NCBI RefSeq assembly: GCF_014205765.1
Contig: NZ_JACIIZ010000008.1
Span: 62,001-126,000 of the forward strand
Direction: 5' to 3'
From: Nitrospirillum iridis
GTDB taxonomy: Bacteria > Pseudomonadota > Alphaproteobacteria > Azospirillales > Azospirillaceae
DNA: 64,000 nucleotides
The notes under the pieces were generated by a model. It was given only the letters and a program-made list of their open reading frames with translations, did not search any database and was not told where the DNA came from. Below, in pieces: positions 37,975 through 45,947 of this stretch (its first letter is position 1; each line of letters starts with the position of its first letter). The translations under genes were made by a program, and so were the position numbers.

Positions 37975-38721
37975 ATGATGAGCCAGACCGCCACGACCAC
38001 CGTCGATCCCGGGGAAATCCAGCGCTTTTCGGCCATCGCCGCCGAATGGTGGGATGAGGCGGGCAAGTTCCGGCCGCTGCACAAGCTGAACCCGGTCCGC
38101 CTGGAATATATCCGCGACCGCCTCTGCGCCCATTTCGGCCGCGACCCGCTGGCGCCCCAGCCCCTGAAGGGCCTGCGCCTGGTGGACATCGGCTGCGGCG
38201 GTGGGCTGCTGTCGGAACCCCTGGCCCGCATGGGCGCCGACGTCGTCGGCATCGACGCCGCCGAACGCAACGTCAAGACCGCCGCCACCCACGCGGCCGA
38301 GACGGGCACCCCGGTCGACTACCGCCACACCACGGCGGAGGATCTGGTGGCGGCCGGTGAGACCTTCGACGCCGTGCTGTCGCTGGAGGTGGTGGAGCAC
38401 GTGGCCGACGTGCCCCTGTTCCTGGAGAGCCTGGCGGCCCTGATGAAGCCCGAGGGCTTGCTGGTCATGGCGACGCTGAACCGCACGCCCAAATCCTACC
38501 TGATGGCCATCATCGGCGCGGAGTACGTGCTGCGCTGGCTGCCGCGCGGCACCCACGACTGGCGCAAATTCCTGAAGCCGTCGGAACTGGCCGCCGGCCT
38601 GCGCGCCACCGGCCTGGCGGTGCGCGAGGTCATGGGCCTGACCTACAGTCCGCTGTCCGACCGCTTCCGCCTGGACGCCCGCGACCTGGACGTCAACTAC
38701 CTGCTGTGGGCCAGCCGCTGA
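37975..38721 (+). CDS. ubiG: Ubiquinone biosynthesis O-methyltransferase
   Basis: UbiG carries out both O-methylations of ubiquinone synthesis. The 248-residue protein starts at ATG 37975 or the adjacent ATG 37978, with AAGG six bases upstream. The family N terminus FSAIAAEWWDEAGKFRPLHKLNPVRLEYI is present (cited here as AAEWWDEAGKFRPLHKLNP). SAM motif I is VDIGCGGGLLSEPLARMGA, followed by LEVVEHV and a membrane-binding-type segment near PRGTHDWRKF. The C-terminal VNYLLWASR is typical. It is divergent from lysC. Confidence 0.96.
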   Translation: MMSQTATTTVDPGEIQRFSAIAAEWWDEAGKFRPLHKLNPVRLEYIRDRLCAHFGRDPLAPQPLKGLRLVDIGCGGGLLSEPLARMGADVVGIDAAERNVKTAATHAAETGTPVDYRHTTAEDLVAAGETFDAVLSLEVVEHVADVPLFLESLAALMKPEGLLVMATLNRTPKSYLMAIIGAEYVLRWLPRGTHDWRKFLKPSELAAGLRATGLAVREVMGLTYSPLSDRFRLDARDLDVNYLLWASR

Positions 38722-38798
38722 AACCCGGCATGGAGCAGGAAGCGATCACGCGCGATCGCGTCGTACCCGTAACCCATTGATGATAGAGGGCCCCGCCA

Positions 38799-38978
38799 AT
38801 GGACGAAGCGATTCTGCGCCAGCGCGTCGAACAACTGCGCCGGGAACACGAGGCCGGGGAGGCGCAGTTGCGCGCACTGGACGCACGGCGGACCGAGCTG
38901 CAAAATACCTTGCTGCGCATCGCCGGCGCCATCCAGGTTCTGGAAGAAGTGATCGCCGAACAGACCCCGGCGGGCTGA
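38799..38978 (+). CDS. Small coiled-coil protein, 59 aa
   Basis: This short frame runs from ATG 38799 to TGA 38978 behind GAGGG ten bases upstream. The product (MDEAILRQRVEQLRREHEAG at its start) is charged and Leu-patterned over nearly its whole length. Heptad-like spacing continues through LRALDARRTELQNTLLRIAG. It has no Cys, signal or membrane segment, so it is probably a cytoplasmic coiled coil. It follows ubiG on the same strand by 77 bp and ends convergently with the DUF1178 gene. Function is unknown. The good ribosome-binding site and regular pattern argue that it is real. Confidence 0.55.
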   Translation: MDEAILRQRVEQLRREHEAGEAQLRALDARRTELQNTLLRIAGAIQVLEEVIAEQTPAG

Positions 38979-38984
38979 GATCCC

Positions 38985-39467
38985 TCAGGTGTCGTGTTTC
39001 GACACCCAGGGGATGCGGGTGAAGGTCACGCCCTCATCCTCCAGCTCCGCCGCCTCCTCATCCGTGGTCTCGCCATAGATGGCCTTGGCGTCAGCCTCGC
39101 CGTAATGAATCTTGCGCGCCTCCTCGGCGAAGCGGTCGCCCACGTGGGTGGCGTTGGCCTCCACCTGCCGGCGCATCTCCCGCAGCAGGGACATGACCGC
39201 CGCCGGCCCCTGGGACGCAGCCTCGGCCATCGCCGCGGGCGTCACCTCGGGGGCGGGCGCTGGCAAAGCCGGAGCGGGTGCCTCCTCGGCGCGGGTGCCG
39301 CGCGACTTGGCGATGCGCGGCGCCATGGGTGCCTTGGCCACCGTGCGGTCGCCGCAAACGGCGCAGCTGACCTCCCCCGCCGCAACTTGGGCGTCGCAGG
39401 CGTCCGCGTTGCGGAACCAGACGTCGAAGGTGTGGCCCTGGCCACATTTCATTTCATACAGAATCAT
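38985..39467 (-). CDS. DUF1178 zinc-ribbon-like protein
   Basis: This 160-residue protein is a DUF1178 member, common in alpha- and betaproteobacteria. The N terminus MILYEMKCGQGHTFDVWFRN with a later SCAVCGD supplies one Cys near residue 8 and a C-x2-C, a probable metal-binding knuckle. An Ala/Pro linker follows. A conserved helical C-terminal part has MSLLREMRRQVEANATHVGD and RFAEEARKIHYGE. Function is unknown. ATG 39467 is taken because MILYxxxC is the invariant family start, although the ribosome-binding site is weak. It is divergent from the downstream methyltransferase gene. Confidence 0.85.
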   Translation of the reverse strand: MILYEMKCGQGHTFDVWFRNADACDAQVAAGEVSCAVCGDRTVAKAPMAPRIAKSRGTRAEEAPAPALPAPAPEVTPAAMAEAASQGPAAVMSLLREMRRQVEANATHVGDRFAEEARKIHYGEADAKAIYGETTDEEAAELEDEGVTFTRIPWVSKHDT

Positions 39468-39625
39468 GGGGCTGGATCATGGGGGGCAAGATCGCGGGGC
39501 ACGGGCGCCGCCACAAGGCGGCCGCATCAGGAAATGTCATATACAGTCTGGATGTGGGTGGGGAAAGCCGCCCCGGCAATGCGCATGCCCCGCATGACAC
39601 CAGCGCCCTCGCATAAGGACACCCC

Positions 39626-40216
39626 ATGCCCCCAGCGCCACACCATGATCCACGGGGCCAGGCCTCCGCCTGGGTCCAGCGCTTCGCTCCGCTGGTTGCC
39701 CGGGGCGGCGCCGTTCTGGACGTGGCTTGTGGGGGAGGGCGGCATGCCCGGCTGTTCCACGCCCTGGGCCATCCCGTGACGGCGGTGGACATCGACACCC
39801 GTGGCATGGCCGACCTGGAAGGCCAACCCGGGATCACCATCCGCCCAGCGGACCTGGAGGGCGGCGCGCCCGTTGATCTGGGCGGGCCCTATGCCGGCAT
39901 CGTCGTCACCAACTACCTGAACCGGCCGTTGCTGGCCCGCCTGCCCGGCCTGCTGGCCGCTGGCGGGGTGCTGCTCTATGAAACCTTCGCCCAGGGCAAC
40001 CAGCGCCACGGCCGGCCATCCAGCCCGGCCTTCCTGCTCCGCTCCGGCGAACTGCTGGCCCTGGCCAACGACGCCGGCCTGCAGGTGGTGGCGTTCGAGC
40101 AGGGGGAGATTTCACTGCCCCGCGCCGCCGTGGTGCAGCGCCTGGCCGCCGTGCGGCCCATGGCGGCGCCGGACCTGGAGGGCGAGCCGGAGCCGCGCCC
40201 CCTACCGCTGGCCTGA
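39626..40216 (+). CDS. Class I SAM-dependent methyltransferase
   Basis: This 196-residue protein has a Rossmann methyltransferase fold. AVLDVACGGGRHARLF is motif I, TAVDIDTRGM motif II with the acidic ribose-binding residue, and YAGIVVTNYLNRPLL the motif IV region. RBS AAGGAC precedes ATG 39626. It resembles short bacterial methyltransferases of the TehB/UbiE-like class with unknown substrate. It is divergent from the DUF1178 gene and convergent with the Lys/Ala-rich gene, with a shared hairpin at 40233-40261. Confidence 0.8.
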   Translation: MPPAPHHDPRGQASAWVQRFAPLVARGGAVLDVACGGGRHARLFHALGHPVTAVDIDTRGMADLEGQPGITIRPADLEGGAPVDLGGPYAGIVVTNYLNRPLLARLPGLLAAGGVLLYETFAQGNQRHGRPSSPAFLLRSGELLALANDAGLQVVAFEQGEISLPRAAVVQRLAAVRPMAAPDLEGEPEPRPLPLA

Positions 40217-40232
40217 CCCCTGAAAGCAGGAA

Positions 40233-40261
40233 CGGCCCCGACCGCTGGGGCCGGGGCCGTC
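40233..40261. terminator. Hairpin between convergent genes
   Basis: ACGGCCCCG pairs with CGGGGCCGT across an 11-base loop, 16 bases after the methyltransferase stop and 26 before the next stop. It lacks strong T-runs, so efficiency is uncertain. Confidence 0.5.
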
Positions 40262-40287
40262 CTGGCTGGAACAGATCAGAAGGCGGC

Positions 40288-40647
40288 TTACTTCTTGGGC
40301 GCGGTGGTCTCGGCGCCGACGTGGGCCTTGGCCTTCTTCGCGTGGTGGTGGGTGGTGGTCTTGGCCTCGCCCTTGGCCTCGCCCTTGGCCTCGGGGGCCT
40401 TGGCATCGGCCTTAGCCTCGGTTGCCTTAGCCTCGACCCCGGCCTTGGCGTCGGTCTTCACCTCGGTGGCCTTGGCCTCGACCGCCGGCTTGGCGGCGGG
40501 GGCTGCCTCGGGGGCTTTCTGCGCCGTCGCCGGGGTGGTGGTCGCAGGAGCGGCGGGGGTATCCGCCGCGAACGCCCCATACGACACCATCATGGCCGTG
40601 GCGGCGGCGAGGGCCAGGAGGGGACGGCGGTGGGCGAACATGCTCAT
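40288..40647 (-). CDS. Exported Lys/Ala/Glu-rich low-complexity protein
   Basis: This 119-residue protein starts at ATG 40647 with AAGGATC upstream. Residues 1-27 are a signal peptide with a likely cut at A-F-A/A-D. The mature part is almost wholly Ala, Lys, Glu, Thr and Pro, with loose repeats such as VEAKATE, DAKA and KGEA, like the tail of histone H1. A short THHHAKKAKAH segment near the end could bind metal or nucleic acid. No known catalytic domain is present. It is likely intrinsically disordered and periplasmic. Repeat-driven slippage may vary its length among strains. Confidence 0.7.
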   Translation of the reverse strand: MSMFAHRRPLLALAAATAMMVSYGAFAADTPAAPATTTPATAQKAPEAAPAAKPAVEAKATEVKTDAKAGVEAKATEAKADAKAPEAKGEAKGEAKTTTHHHAKKAKAHVGAETTAPKK

Positions 40648-40913
40648 GGTCTTGATCCTTGGATCGGGTGGTCTTGTCGGCGTCCCACCATCGGGGCGCA
40701 GGGTCATAGTCCCAAGGGATGGGGGCGGCGGTTGGACCGGATTGTGGCAGCGGCAGGATATCTTCGCCGCCTTTCCGCCGAACTGATCGCCAAAGGCCGT
40801 GGTTCCGACCTGACCGGCAGGTACCCCTCAGCCTTTCGGCTTCCGACGATTTTCCAGGGAACCCGGGCAGCGCCTTATCGTTACATTCGCGCACGGATTG
40901 TCGAGGCGGAAGC

Positions 40914-41687
40914 ATGAAGACCGACAGCGACCAGGCCAATCGCGACCATGTGGCGAAATTCATCCGTCTGCTGGGATCGAATTTCGAGGGGGAGGCGGTC
41001 ACGGCGCTGGCCAAGCTGCGCCGGCTGCTGCCACAACGGGGCCTGGGCTTCAACGATGTCGGCCAATGGATCCAGTCCCCGGCCAGGGTGATCTATCGTC
41101 CGGTCGCCGCACCGCCACCGCCGGACGCCAGGCTCATGGAGGACCGCATCATCGCCCTGGAACGCCAGCGGGCGGAGGCCCTGCGCGCGTTGCGCACCGC
41201 GCAAGCCCGGGCGGACAAGGCGGAGGATCAGGCGGGCCAGCTGGTCAGTGAACTGGTGGCGGTCCAGCACCAGGCCCGCGCCACCGCCGTGCCGCCCCCG
41301 CCCCCCGGGGTGAGGGCCGCGCCCCGCGGCCGCCGGCAGGGCTATGCCCAGGCCGCCCTGCTGGCCGTGGCGGGAACCATCGCCGTGGGGGCCGCCGTGG
41401 GGGCCGCCACGGGTGTCTTCCCGCCGGCGGCCTCGCCCACCGGTCAGGCCAGGCCCCACGCCACCGTGACCGGCCGCAGCGCCTTCCTCTACCCCGCCCC
41501 CACCAATGAGCAGGCCGCGCTGACCCTGCTGCCGCCGACCACGGACCTGGAGGTGCTGTCCGACGACACCCCGACCGGCTGGGTGAAGGTGCGCGTCCAT
41601 ACCGGACAGGGCCTGACGGTCGGCTTCATCGAGCGGCGGCGGCTGGACCAGGCGCCGGGCGGCGGCGCCCGCCGCATTCCGGGTTAA
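40914..41687 (+). CDS. Membrane-anchored SH3-like domain protein
   Basis: This 257-residue protein starts at ATG 40914 behind GAGG. The N-terminal 60 residues (HVAKFIRLLGSNFEGEAVTA, LRRLLPQRGLGFNDVG) match a short domain seen in many alphaproteobacterial and phage-linked hypothetical proteins. A coiled coil covers about 72-122. One membrane helix is at about 146-168. The C-terminal part (ATVTGRSAFLYPAPTNEQ, LEVLSDDTPTGWVKVRVHTG) resembles a bacterial SH3 domain that would lie in the periplasm and could bind peptidoglycan. The exact role is unknown. It ends a few bases from the convergent TPR gene. Confidence 0.7.
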   Translation: MKTDSDQANRDHVAKFIRLLGSNFEGEAVTALAKLRRLLPQRGLGFNDVGQWIQSPARVIYRPVAAPPPPDARLMEDRIIALERQRAEALRALRTAQARADKAEDQAGQLVSELVAVQHQARATAVPPPPPGVRAAPRGRRQGYAQAALLAVAGTIAVGAAVGAATGVFPPAASPTGQARPHATVTGRSAFLYPAPTNEQAALTLLPPTTDLEVLSDDTPTGWVKVRVHTGQGLTVGFIERRRLDQAPGGGARRIPG

Positions 41688-41694
41688 GCGCCGG

Positions 41695-42549
41695 TCAGGA
41701 CTTGGGCTTGTCCCCGGCCTTCGCGTCGCCCTTGCCGGCGACCTCATCCTTCAACGGGTCCTTGCCATCCAGGCGCAGCAGATTGTCCTGGGCGGCGATG
41801 CCGGCGGGGCTGGCGCTAGCCACCTGCACCGCGCGGGTCCAGTCCGCCTTGGCGCCGGGCTTGTCGCCCCGGTCGGCCTTGATGTTACCGCTGAGCAGCA
41901 GGGCCTGGCCGTTGTCCGGGTCCAGCGACAGCGCCATGCGCAAGTCGCGCCCGGCCTCGACATCCCGCCCCAGGCGATGCTTGGTCTCCGCCCGCAGGAC
42001 GATGGCCTCCACCCGGCCGCCATCCAGGCTCAGCGCCCGGTCCAGGTCGCGCAGCACGTCCCACCAGCGCTCCGCCCCCGCCCGCTCGGTGGCGCGGTCG
42101 ATCAGCAGGTCGGGGTCGGTGGGTTGCAGGCCGATGGCCTTGGTGTAGTCCACATCGGCCTTGGCATGGTCCTTGGCGTTGAACCAGGCCCAGCCGGCCT
42201 TGCCCCATAGCCCCGCCGTCACCTTGGGCGGCAGGCCCAGATCAGGGATCACCGCCTCCAGCGCCACGGCCGACTCCTTGTATTCGCCCCGGAACAGCTG
42301 GGCCATGGCCTGGCACAGGCGGGCGTCGTTGCCGCCGCCCTTGCTCTCCCACAGCTTGGCCTCGGCATAGGCGAAGTCGGGCAGTTCCTTGGCCCGCTCC
42401 AGGCAGGTGTCGCGGTTCAGCGCCACGGGCACGGCCCCGGCGGGAACGGCGATACCGCAGAGGACGGCGAGCGCCGCGCCGGCCGTAAGCCGACGGGCGG
42501 AAAGACGGGCAGCCGAAAAAGTGAGGGTGTGCTTGAGGGTAATCATCAT
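41695..42549 (-). CDS. Exported tetratricopeptide-repeat protein
   Basis: This 284-residue protein starts at ATG 42549 (a second ATG is adjacent). The signal peptide ends near VPAGAVPVA. Two to four TPR-like helical pairs follow, clearest at about 120-240 (AWFNAKDHAKADVDYTKAIG, LLIDRATERAGAERWWDVLR, LRMALSLDPDNGQALLLSGN). Two Cys in the N-terminal third may pair in the periplasm. The C terminus is Lys/Asp-rich. TPR proteins act as scaffolds; no partner is evident. It is convergent with the SH3-like gene and divergent from the SDR gene. Confidence 0.8.
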   Translation of the reverse strand: MMITLKHTLTFSAARLSARRLTAGAALAVLCGIAVPAGAVPVALNRDTCLERAKELPDFAYAEAKLWESKGGGNDARLCQAMAQLFRGEYKESAVALEAVIPDLGLPPKVTAGLWGKAGWAWFNAKDHAKADVDYTKAIGLQPTDPDLLIDRATERAGAERWWDVLRDLDRALSLDGGRVEAIVLRAETKHRLGRDVEAGRDLRMALSLDPDNGQALLLSGNIKADRGDKPGAKADWTRAVQVASASPAGIAAQDNLLRLDGKDPLKDEVAGKGDAKAGDKPKS

Positions 42550-42738
42550 GGCGCCTAGAGTCCCGAACGGCGGATGGATCGCAAGTGCTTTCATGCCGGG
42601 ACCGCTTCCAGGGGGATGCGGCAACGGGTCACGAGGATAGCACGGGCGGCGCCGTCGCGGCTGGCGCGGGTCCCTGCCATCTTCTGGTTGCGGGGGGCGC
42701 CGATGCGCACCCCCTTTTGGTTAACGGAGCCTGTCACC

Positions 42739-43635
42739 ATGCCCTTGCCCCCCGTCCCCGGCCGCCTGTTCTGCTTCGGGCTGGGCTTCAGCGCCACGGC
42801 CCTGGCCCACCGCCTGGCAAGCGCCGGTTGGCACGTGGCCGGCACCTGCCGTACAGCGGAGAAGGCCGCCGCCCTGCGCGCCCGGGGCATCGAGGCCCAT
42901 GTCTTCGCCCCCGGGCATCCCCTGGACCCGGCGGCGCTGACCGGCACCACCCACCTCCTGGACTCTGTGCCCCCGACGGCCACGGGCGACGTCGTGCTGG
43001 CGGCCCTGACGCCCGAGATCCTGGCCCTGCCGGACCTGCGCTGGGTGGGCTATCTCTCCACCACGGGCGTCTACGGCAACCAGGACGGCGGCTGGGTGGA
43101 TGAATCGGCCCCGGTGCAACCGGCGACGGAGCGGGGCCAGGCCCGCGCCGTGGCGGAGGCGCAGTGGATGGCCCTGCATGACGCGCACGGCCTGCCGGTC
43201 CACCGCTTCCGCCTGCCCGGCATCTATGGCCCGGGGCGCAGCGCGTTGGACCAGATGCGGGCAGGCACCGCCCGGCGGGTGGACAAGAAGGGCCAGATGT
43301 TCAGCCGCATCCACATCCACGACCTGGGCAGCGCCGTCATGGCCAGCATGACGGCCCCCAACCCCGGCGCGATCTACAACGTGGCCGACGACCACCCCTG
43401 CCCCTCGCCCGAGGTGGTGGCCTATGCCGCCCAGCTGCTGGGCGTGGAGCCGCCGCCCCTGGTGCCGTTCGAGCAGGCGGCCCTGTCGCCCATGGCCACC
43501 AGCTTCTATGGCGAGAACAAGCGCATCGCCAACGCCCGCATCAAGGCGGAGCTGGGGGTGAGCTTGCGCTATCCCAGCTATCGCGAGGGACTGGACGACC
43601 AGCTGGCGGCGGAGCGGGCCGCCGGCCGCACCTGA
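42739..43635 (+). CDS. SDR-family NAD(P)-binding epimerase-like protein
   Basis: This 298-residue protein has the extended SDR fold of the YeeZ type. ATG 42739 follows GGAG nine bases upstream; earlier ATGs are in frame but lack support. The dinucleotide site is FCFGLGFSATALAHRLASAG near residue 12. YLSTTGVYGNQDGGWVDE and RLPGIYGPGRSALDQMRAG are the family signatures; FSRIHIHDLG lies near the active-site end. The substrate is unknown. Its stop lies within a set of 13-bp tandem repeats that run to the stop of the next, convergent gene. Confidence 0.85.
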   Translation: MPLPPVPGRLFCFGLGFSATALAHRLASAGWHVAGTCRTAEKAAALRARGIEAHVFAPGHPLDPAALTGTTHLLDSVPPTATGDVVLAALTPEILALPDLRWVGYLSTTGVYGNQDGGWVDESAPVQPATERGQARAVAEAQWMALHDAHGLPVHRFRLPGIYGPGRSALDQMRAGTARRVDKKGQMFSRIHIHDLGSAVMASMTAPNPGAIYNVADDHPCPSPEVVAYAAQLLGVEPPPLVPFEQAALSPMATSFYGENKRIANARIKAELGVSLRYPSYREGLDDQLAAERAAGRT

Positions 43636-43672
43636 CACGTCAGTGGCACACGTCAGCGGCACACGTCAGCGG
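43634..43672. repeat. Three tandem 13-bp repeats at a convergent junction
   Basis: Units 43634-43646, 43647-43659 and 43660-43672 read (G/C)ACACGTCAG(T/C)GG. They start inside the stop codon of the SDR gene and end past the stop of the convergent SIMPL-like gene. Two units are identical. Confidence 0.7.
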
Positions 43673-44388
43673 CCGGCCGGCGCGGGGGCGACGGCGCTGA
43701 AGGTCACGTGGGCCGACTGCGTGGCCTTCTGCGCCACGTCCAGGCCCCCGCCGCCCTCAGCGGGTGCCGCGTCGGCCATCTTGGCCATGGCCATCATCGG
43801 CGCGCGCTGCATCATCGGCATCACCGCCGCGTTGAAATCCACGCGGCCCACACGGAAGTCACGGCCGGGGAAGGCGGTGTTGAGGGCCTTCATTTCCTCC
43901 GTCACCCTGCGGTAGAGGGCCTCGCGCAGGCGGGCGCGCACGGCCTCCTGCTCCGCCAGGGTGGGGGTGAAGTCGATGCCCGCCACCTTGATCTGCAGGC
44001 CGGCGCGGCTGGCCTGGCGCGCCCGGTCGGCCAGGCCGCCGAGCTGGGTTTCCGGCAGGCGCGCCTCCAGCTCCGCCCGCCAATGGTCCAGGCCGGCGGC
44101 ATCCTGCTGGCGATCGAAGGAAACCACGCGCCATTCACCCTTGTCGGAAACGGCCTGCGCCGCCTTCAGCACGTCGGCGCGGGCGGACCCGGCATTGCCG
44201 CCACCGGCATCAACGGTCAGGCTGACGCGCGCGGTGTCGGTCTTGACCCAGTCCTCCGCCGTCAGCGTCAGGGTCACCTGGTCCTGCGCCGGCTGGCCCA
44301 TCATTTGGGCCATGGCCGGGGCGCTGGCCAGGGGCAGGGCCGCCAAGCTGGCGGTCGCGATCAGGGAGGCGGCAAGCAGGCGACGCAT
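43666..44388 (-). CDS. Exported SIMPL-like hypothetical protein
   Basis: This 240-residue protein starts at ATG 44388 with a clear signal peptide (MRRLLAASLIATASLAALPL, cut near APAMA). The mature part contains VTLTLTAEDWVKTDTARVSLTV and a mixed alpha/beta pattern similar to periplasmic SIMPL (DUF541) proteins, but similarity by eye is modest. A Met-rich segment (MPMMQRAPMMAMAKM) near residue 200 could bind copper or other soft metals. Function is unknown. It lies upstream of no obvious operon partner; fzlA ends about 170 bp away on the same strand. Confidence 0.6.
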   Translation of the reverse strand: MRRLLAASLIATASLAALPLASAPAMAQMMGQPAQDQVTLTLTAEDWVKTDTARVSLTVDAGGGNAGSARADVLKAAQAVSDKGEWRVVSFDRQQDAAGLDHWRAELEARLPETQLGGLADRARQASRAGLQIKVAGIDFTPTLAEQEAVRARLREALYRRVTEEMKALNTAFPGRDFRVGRVDFNAAVMPMMQRAPMMAMAKMADAAPAEGGGGLDVAQKATQSAHVTFSAVAPAPAGR

Positions 44389-44559
44389 CGGGGTCCACCC
44401 ATCCGTTCGGGGCCGGGGCGGAATGCCCAGGCCGTCCCATGCTTGTGGCACAGGGGCGCGGCGGATTTATGGCGGGAAAAAACGGCGGAATGGCTGAACG
44501 GCAAGCCCGCGGTTTGGGGCCTGTCGTCAGGCTGGACAAGGCACGGCCCCGGTCGCGTC

Positions 44560-45231
44560 CTAGAAATCCAGATCGGCGTAGTGCTTGGGCGGGGGGACGC
44601 CCGGCAGGTGGTCGCCCAGCAGGGGACGGAAGCTGGGCCGGCACTTGATACGCATGTACCAGTCCTTGGCCTCGGGATGCTGGTCCCAGGGCACATCGCC
44701 CAGATAGTCGATGGTGGACAGGTGCGCCGCCGCCGCGATGTCGGCCAGCGAGAAATCATCACCCGCCAGCCATTTGCGCCGGTCCGCCAGATAGGCGATG
44801 TAGTCCAGGTGGTAATGGATGTTGGCCAGGCCCGCGCGGATGGCCTGGGCATGCGGCGTGCCGTATCCGGAGAAGCGCTTGATCAGCTTCTCCCCCACCA
44901 GGTTCTCCGTCACTTCCAGGTTGAACTTGACGTCGAACCAGGCCGCCAGGCGCCGCACCTCCGCCCGTAACAGCACCTCGCGCCCCAGCAGCGTCGGGGC
45001 GTGGGGATAGGCCTCTTCCAGGTAATTGCAGATGGCGGCATGCTCCACCACCGCCGCCCCGTCATCCTCGATCAGCACCGGCAGCTCGCCGGCGGGGTTG
45101 AGCGCCAGGAACTCCTCACGGCGTTCCCACGGCTTCTCGACCTCAAGGTCGACCTCAAGGCGCTTCTCCGCCAGGACGACGCGCACTTTGCGCGCGAACG
45201 GCGACAAGGGATGATGGACAAGTGTACGCAT
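44560..45231 (-). CDS. fzlA: FtsZ-binding GST-like protein FzlA
   Basis: This 223-residue glutathione S-transferase-fold protein ends with PPPKHYADLDF. That tail is typical of FzlA, which binds and curves FtsZ filaments in Caulobacter and other alphaproteobacteria. The N-terminal thioredoxin-like domain has HHPLSPFARKVRVVLAEK and GELPVLIEDDG. The helical domain follows with DFSLADIAAAAHLS. FzlA does not need GST catalysis. ATG 45231 gives the family N terminus MRTLVHHPLSPF, although the ribosome-binding site is weak. It is divergent from the GNAT gene. The symbol rests on the C-terminal tail and overall similarity. Confidence 0.82.
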   Translation of the reverse strand: MRTLVHHPLSPFARKVRVVLAEKRLEVDLEVEKPWERREEFLALNPAGELPVLIEDDGAAVVEHAAICNYLEEAYPHAPTLLGREVLLRAEVRRLAAWFDVKFNLEVTENLVGEKLIKRFSGYGTPHAQAIRAGLANIHYHLDYIAYLADRRKWLAGDDFSLADIAAAAHLSTIDYLGDVPWDQHPEAKDWYMRIKCRPSFRPLLGDHLPGVPPPKHYADLDF

Positions 45232-45301
45232 GTGGGCCGGCAATCTAACGTAAGTGTGTGGATTTCAACAGAGTCTAAAGGCCTTAAGCGGAGATCACCC
45301 T

Positions 45302-45775
45302 ATGGCCATGACCGAGGCGACCGCCCTGGAAATTAAGATAGAGCCCATCGGCCCGGCTGACGAGGCCGCATGGCGTCCCTTATGGGACCAATACTGCGCC
45401 TTTTACCAGGTCAGCGTCGATCCGGGCGTGACATCCACGCTATGGACCCGGCTGATGGACCCCACGTCGGCTGTCAGGGCGCTGGTGGCGCGCGGGGCCG
45501 ATGGCCGCATCCTCGGCTTCTGCCACTACGTCCTGCACCCCAACACCTGGGGCGTCAGCCTGATCTGTTATCTGGAGGATCTGTTCACCGACCCCGCCGC
45601 GCGTGGTCGCGGCGTGGGCCGGGCGCTGATCGGGCGGCTGGTGGCCCTGGGACGGGAACAGGGCTGGGGCCGGATCTACTGGCACACGCAGGAGACCAAC
45701 ACCACCGCCCGGCGCCTGTACGACAGCGTGACCGACGGCGCCGATGGCTTCGTGCGCTACGTCATACGGGCGTAG
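45302..45775 (+). CDS. GNAT-family N-acetyltransferase
   Basis: This 157-residue protein starts at ATG 45302 behind GGAG. The acetyl-CoA-binding motif A is LEDLFTDPAARGRGVGRALIGRL, cited here as ARGRGVGRALIG (R-x-x-G-x-G/A). The C-terminal part WGRIYWHTQETNTTARRLYD is the usual motif B, with a Tyr that can act as general acid. The substrate is unknown; the family acetylates amines on small molecules or proteins. It is a single gene, divergent from fzlA. Confidence 0.88.
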   Translation: MAMTEATALEIKIEPIGPADEAAWRPLWDQYCAFYQVSVDPGVTSTLWTRLMDPTSAVRALVARGADGRILGFCHYVLHPNTWGVSLICYLEDLFTDPAARGRGVGRALIGRLVALGREQGWGRIYWHTQETNTTARRLYDSVTDGADGFVRYVIRA

Positions 45776-45828
45776 GGCGTGCGACGCTTTGACGCATGCC
45801 GGTCGATCGAGCGATCGCGAGGTCGTCG

Positions 45829-45858
45829 TTGACAAAAACGCAAGCATCTTTGCTTTAT
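45829..45858 (+). promoter_or_regulatory. Putative promoter of the lipoprotein pair
   Basis: TTGACA at 45829-45834 is a full -35 match. CTTTAT at 45853-45858 (18-base spacer) is a possible but imperfect -10. The next gene starts at 45948. Confidence 0.4.
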
Positions 45859-45947
45859 CGCAAGCGAAGATGGAGCGTCACTCTGCCAGGATCGCGCTGA
45901 AAAGCCATTATATTTCAAATGACCTCAAAAAAAGAAGCCAGACAAAG

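Noticed and set aside
43634-43672. Possible CRISPR-like repeats
   Set aside because: The 13-bp units abut directly with no spacers, and no cas gene is present.
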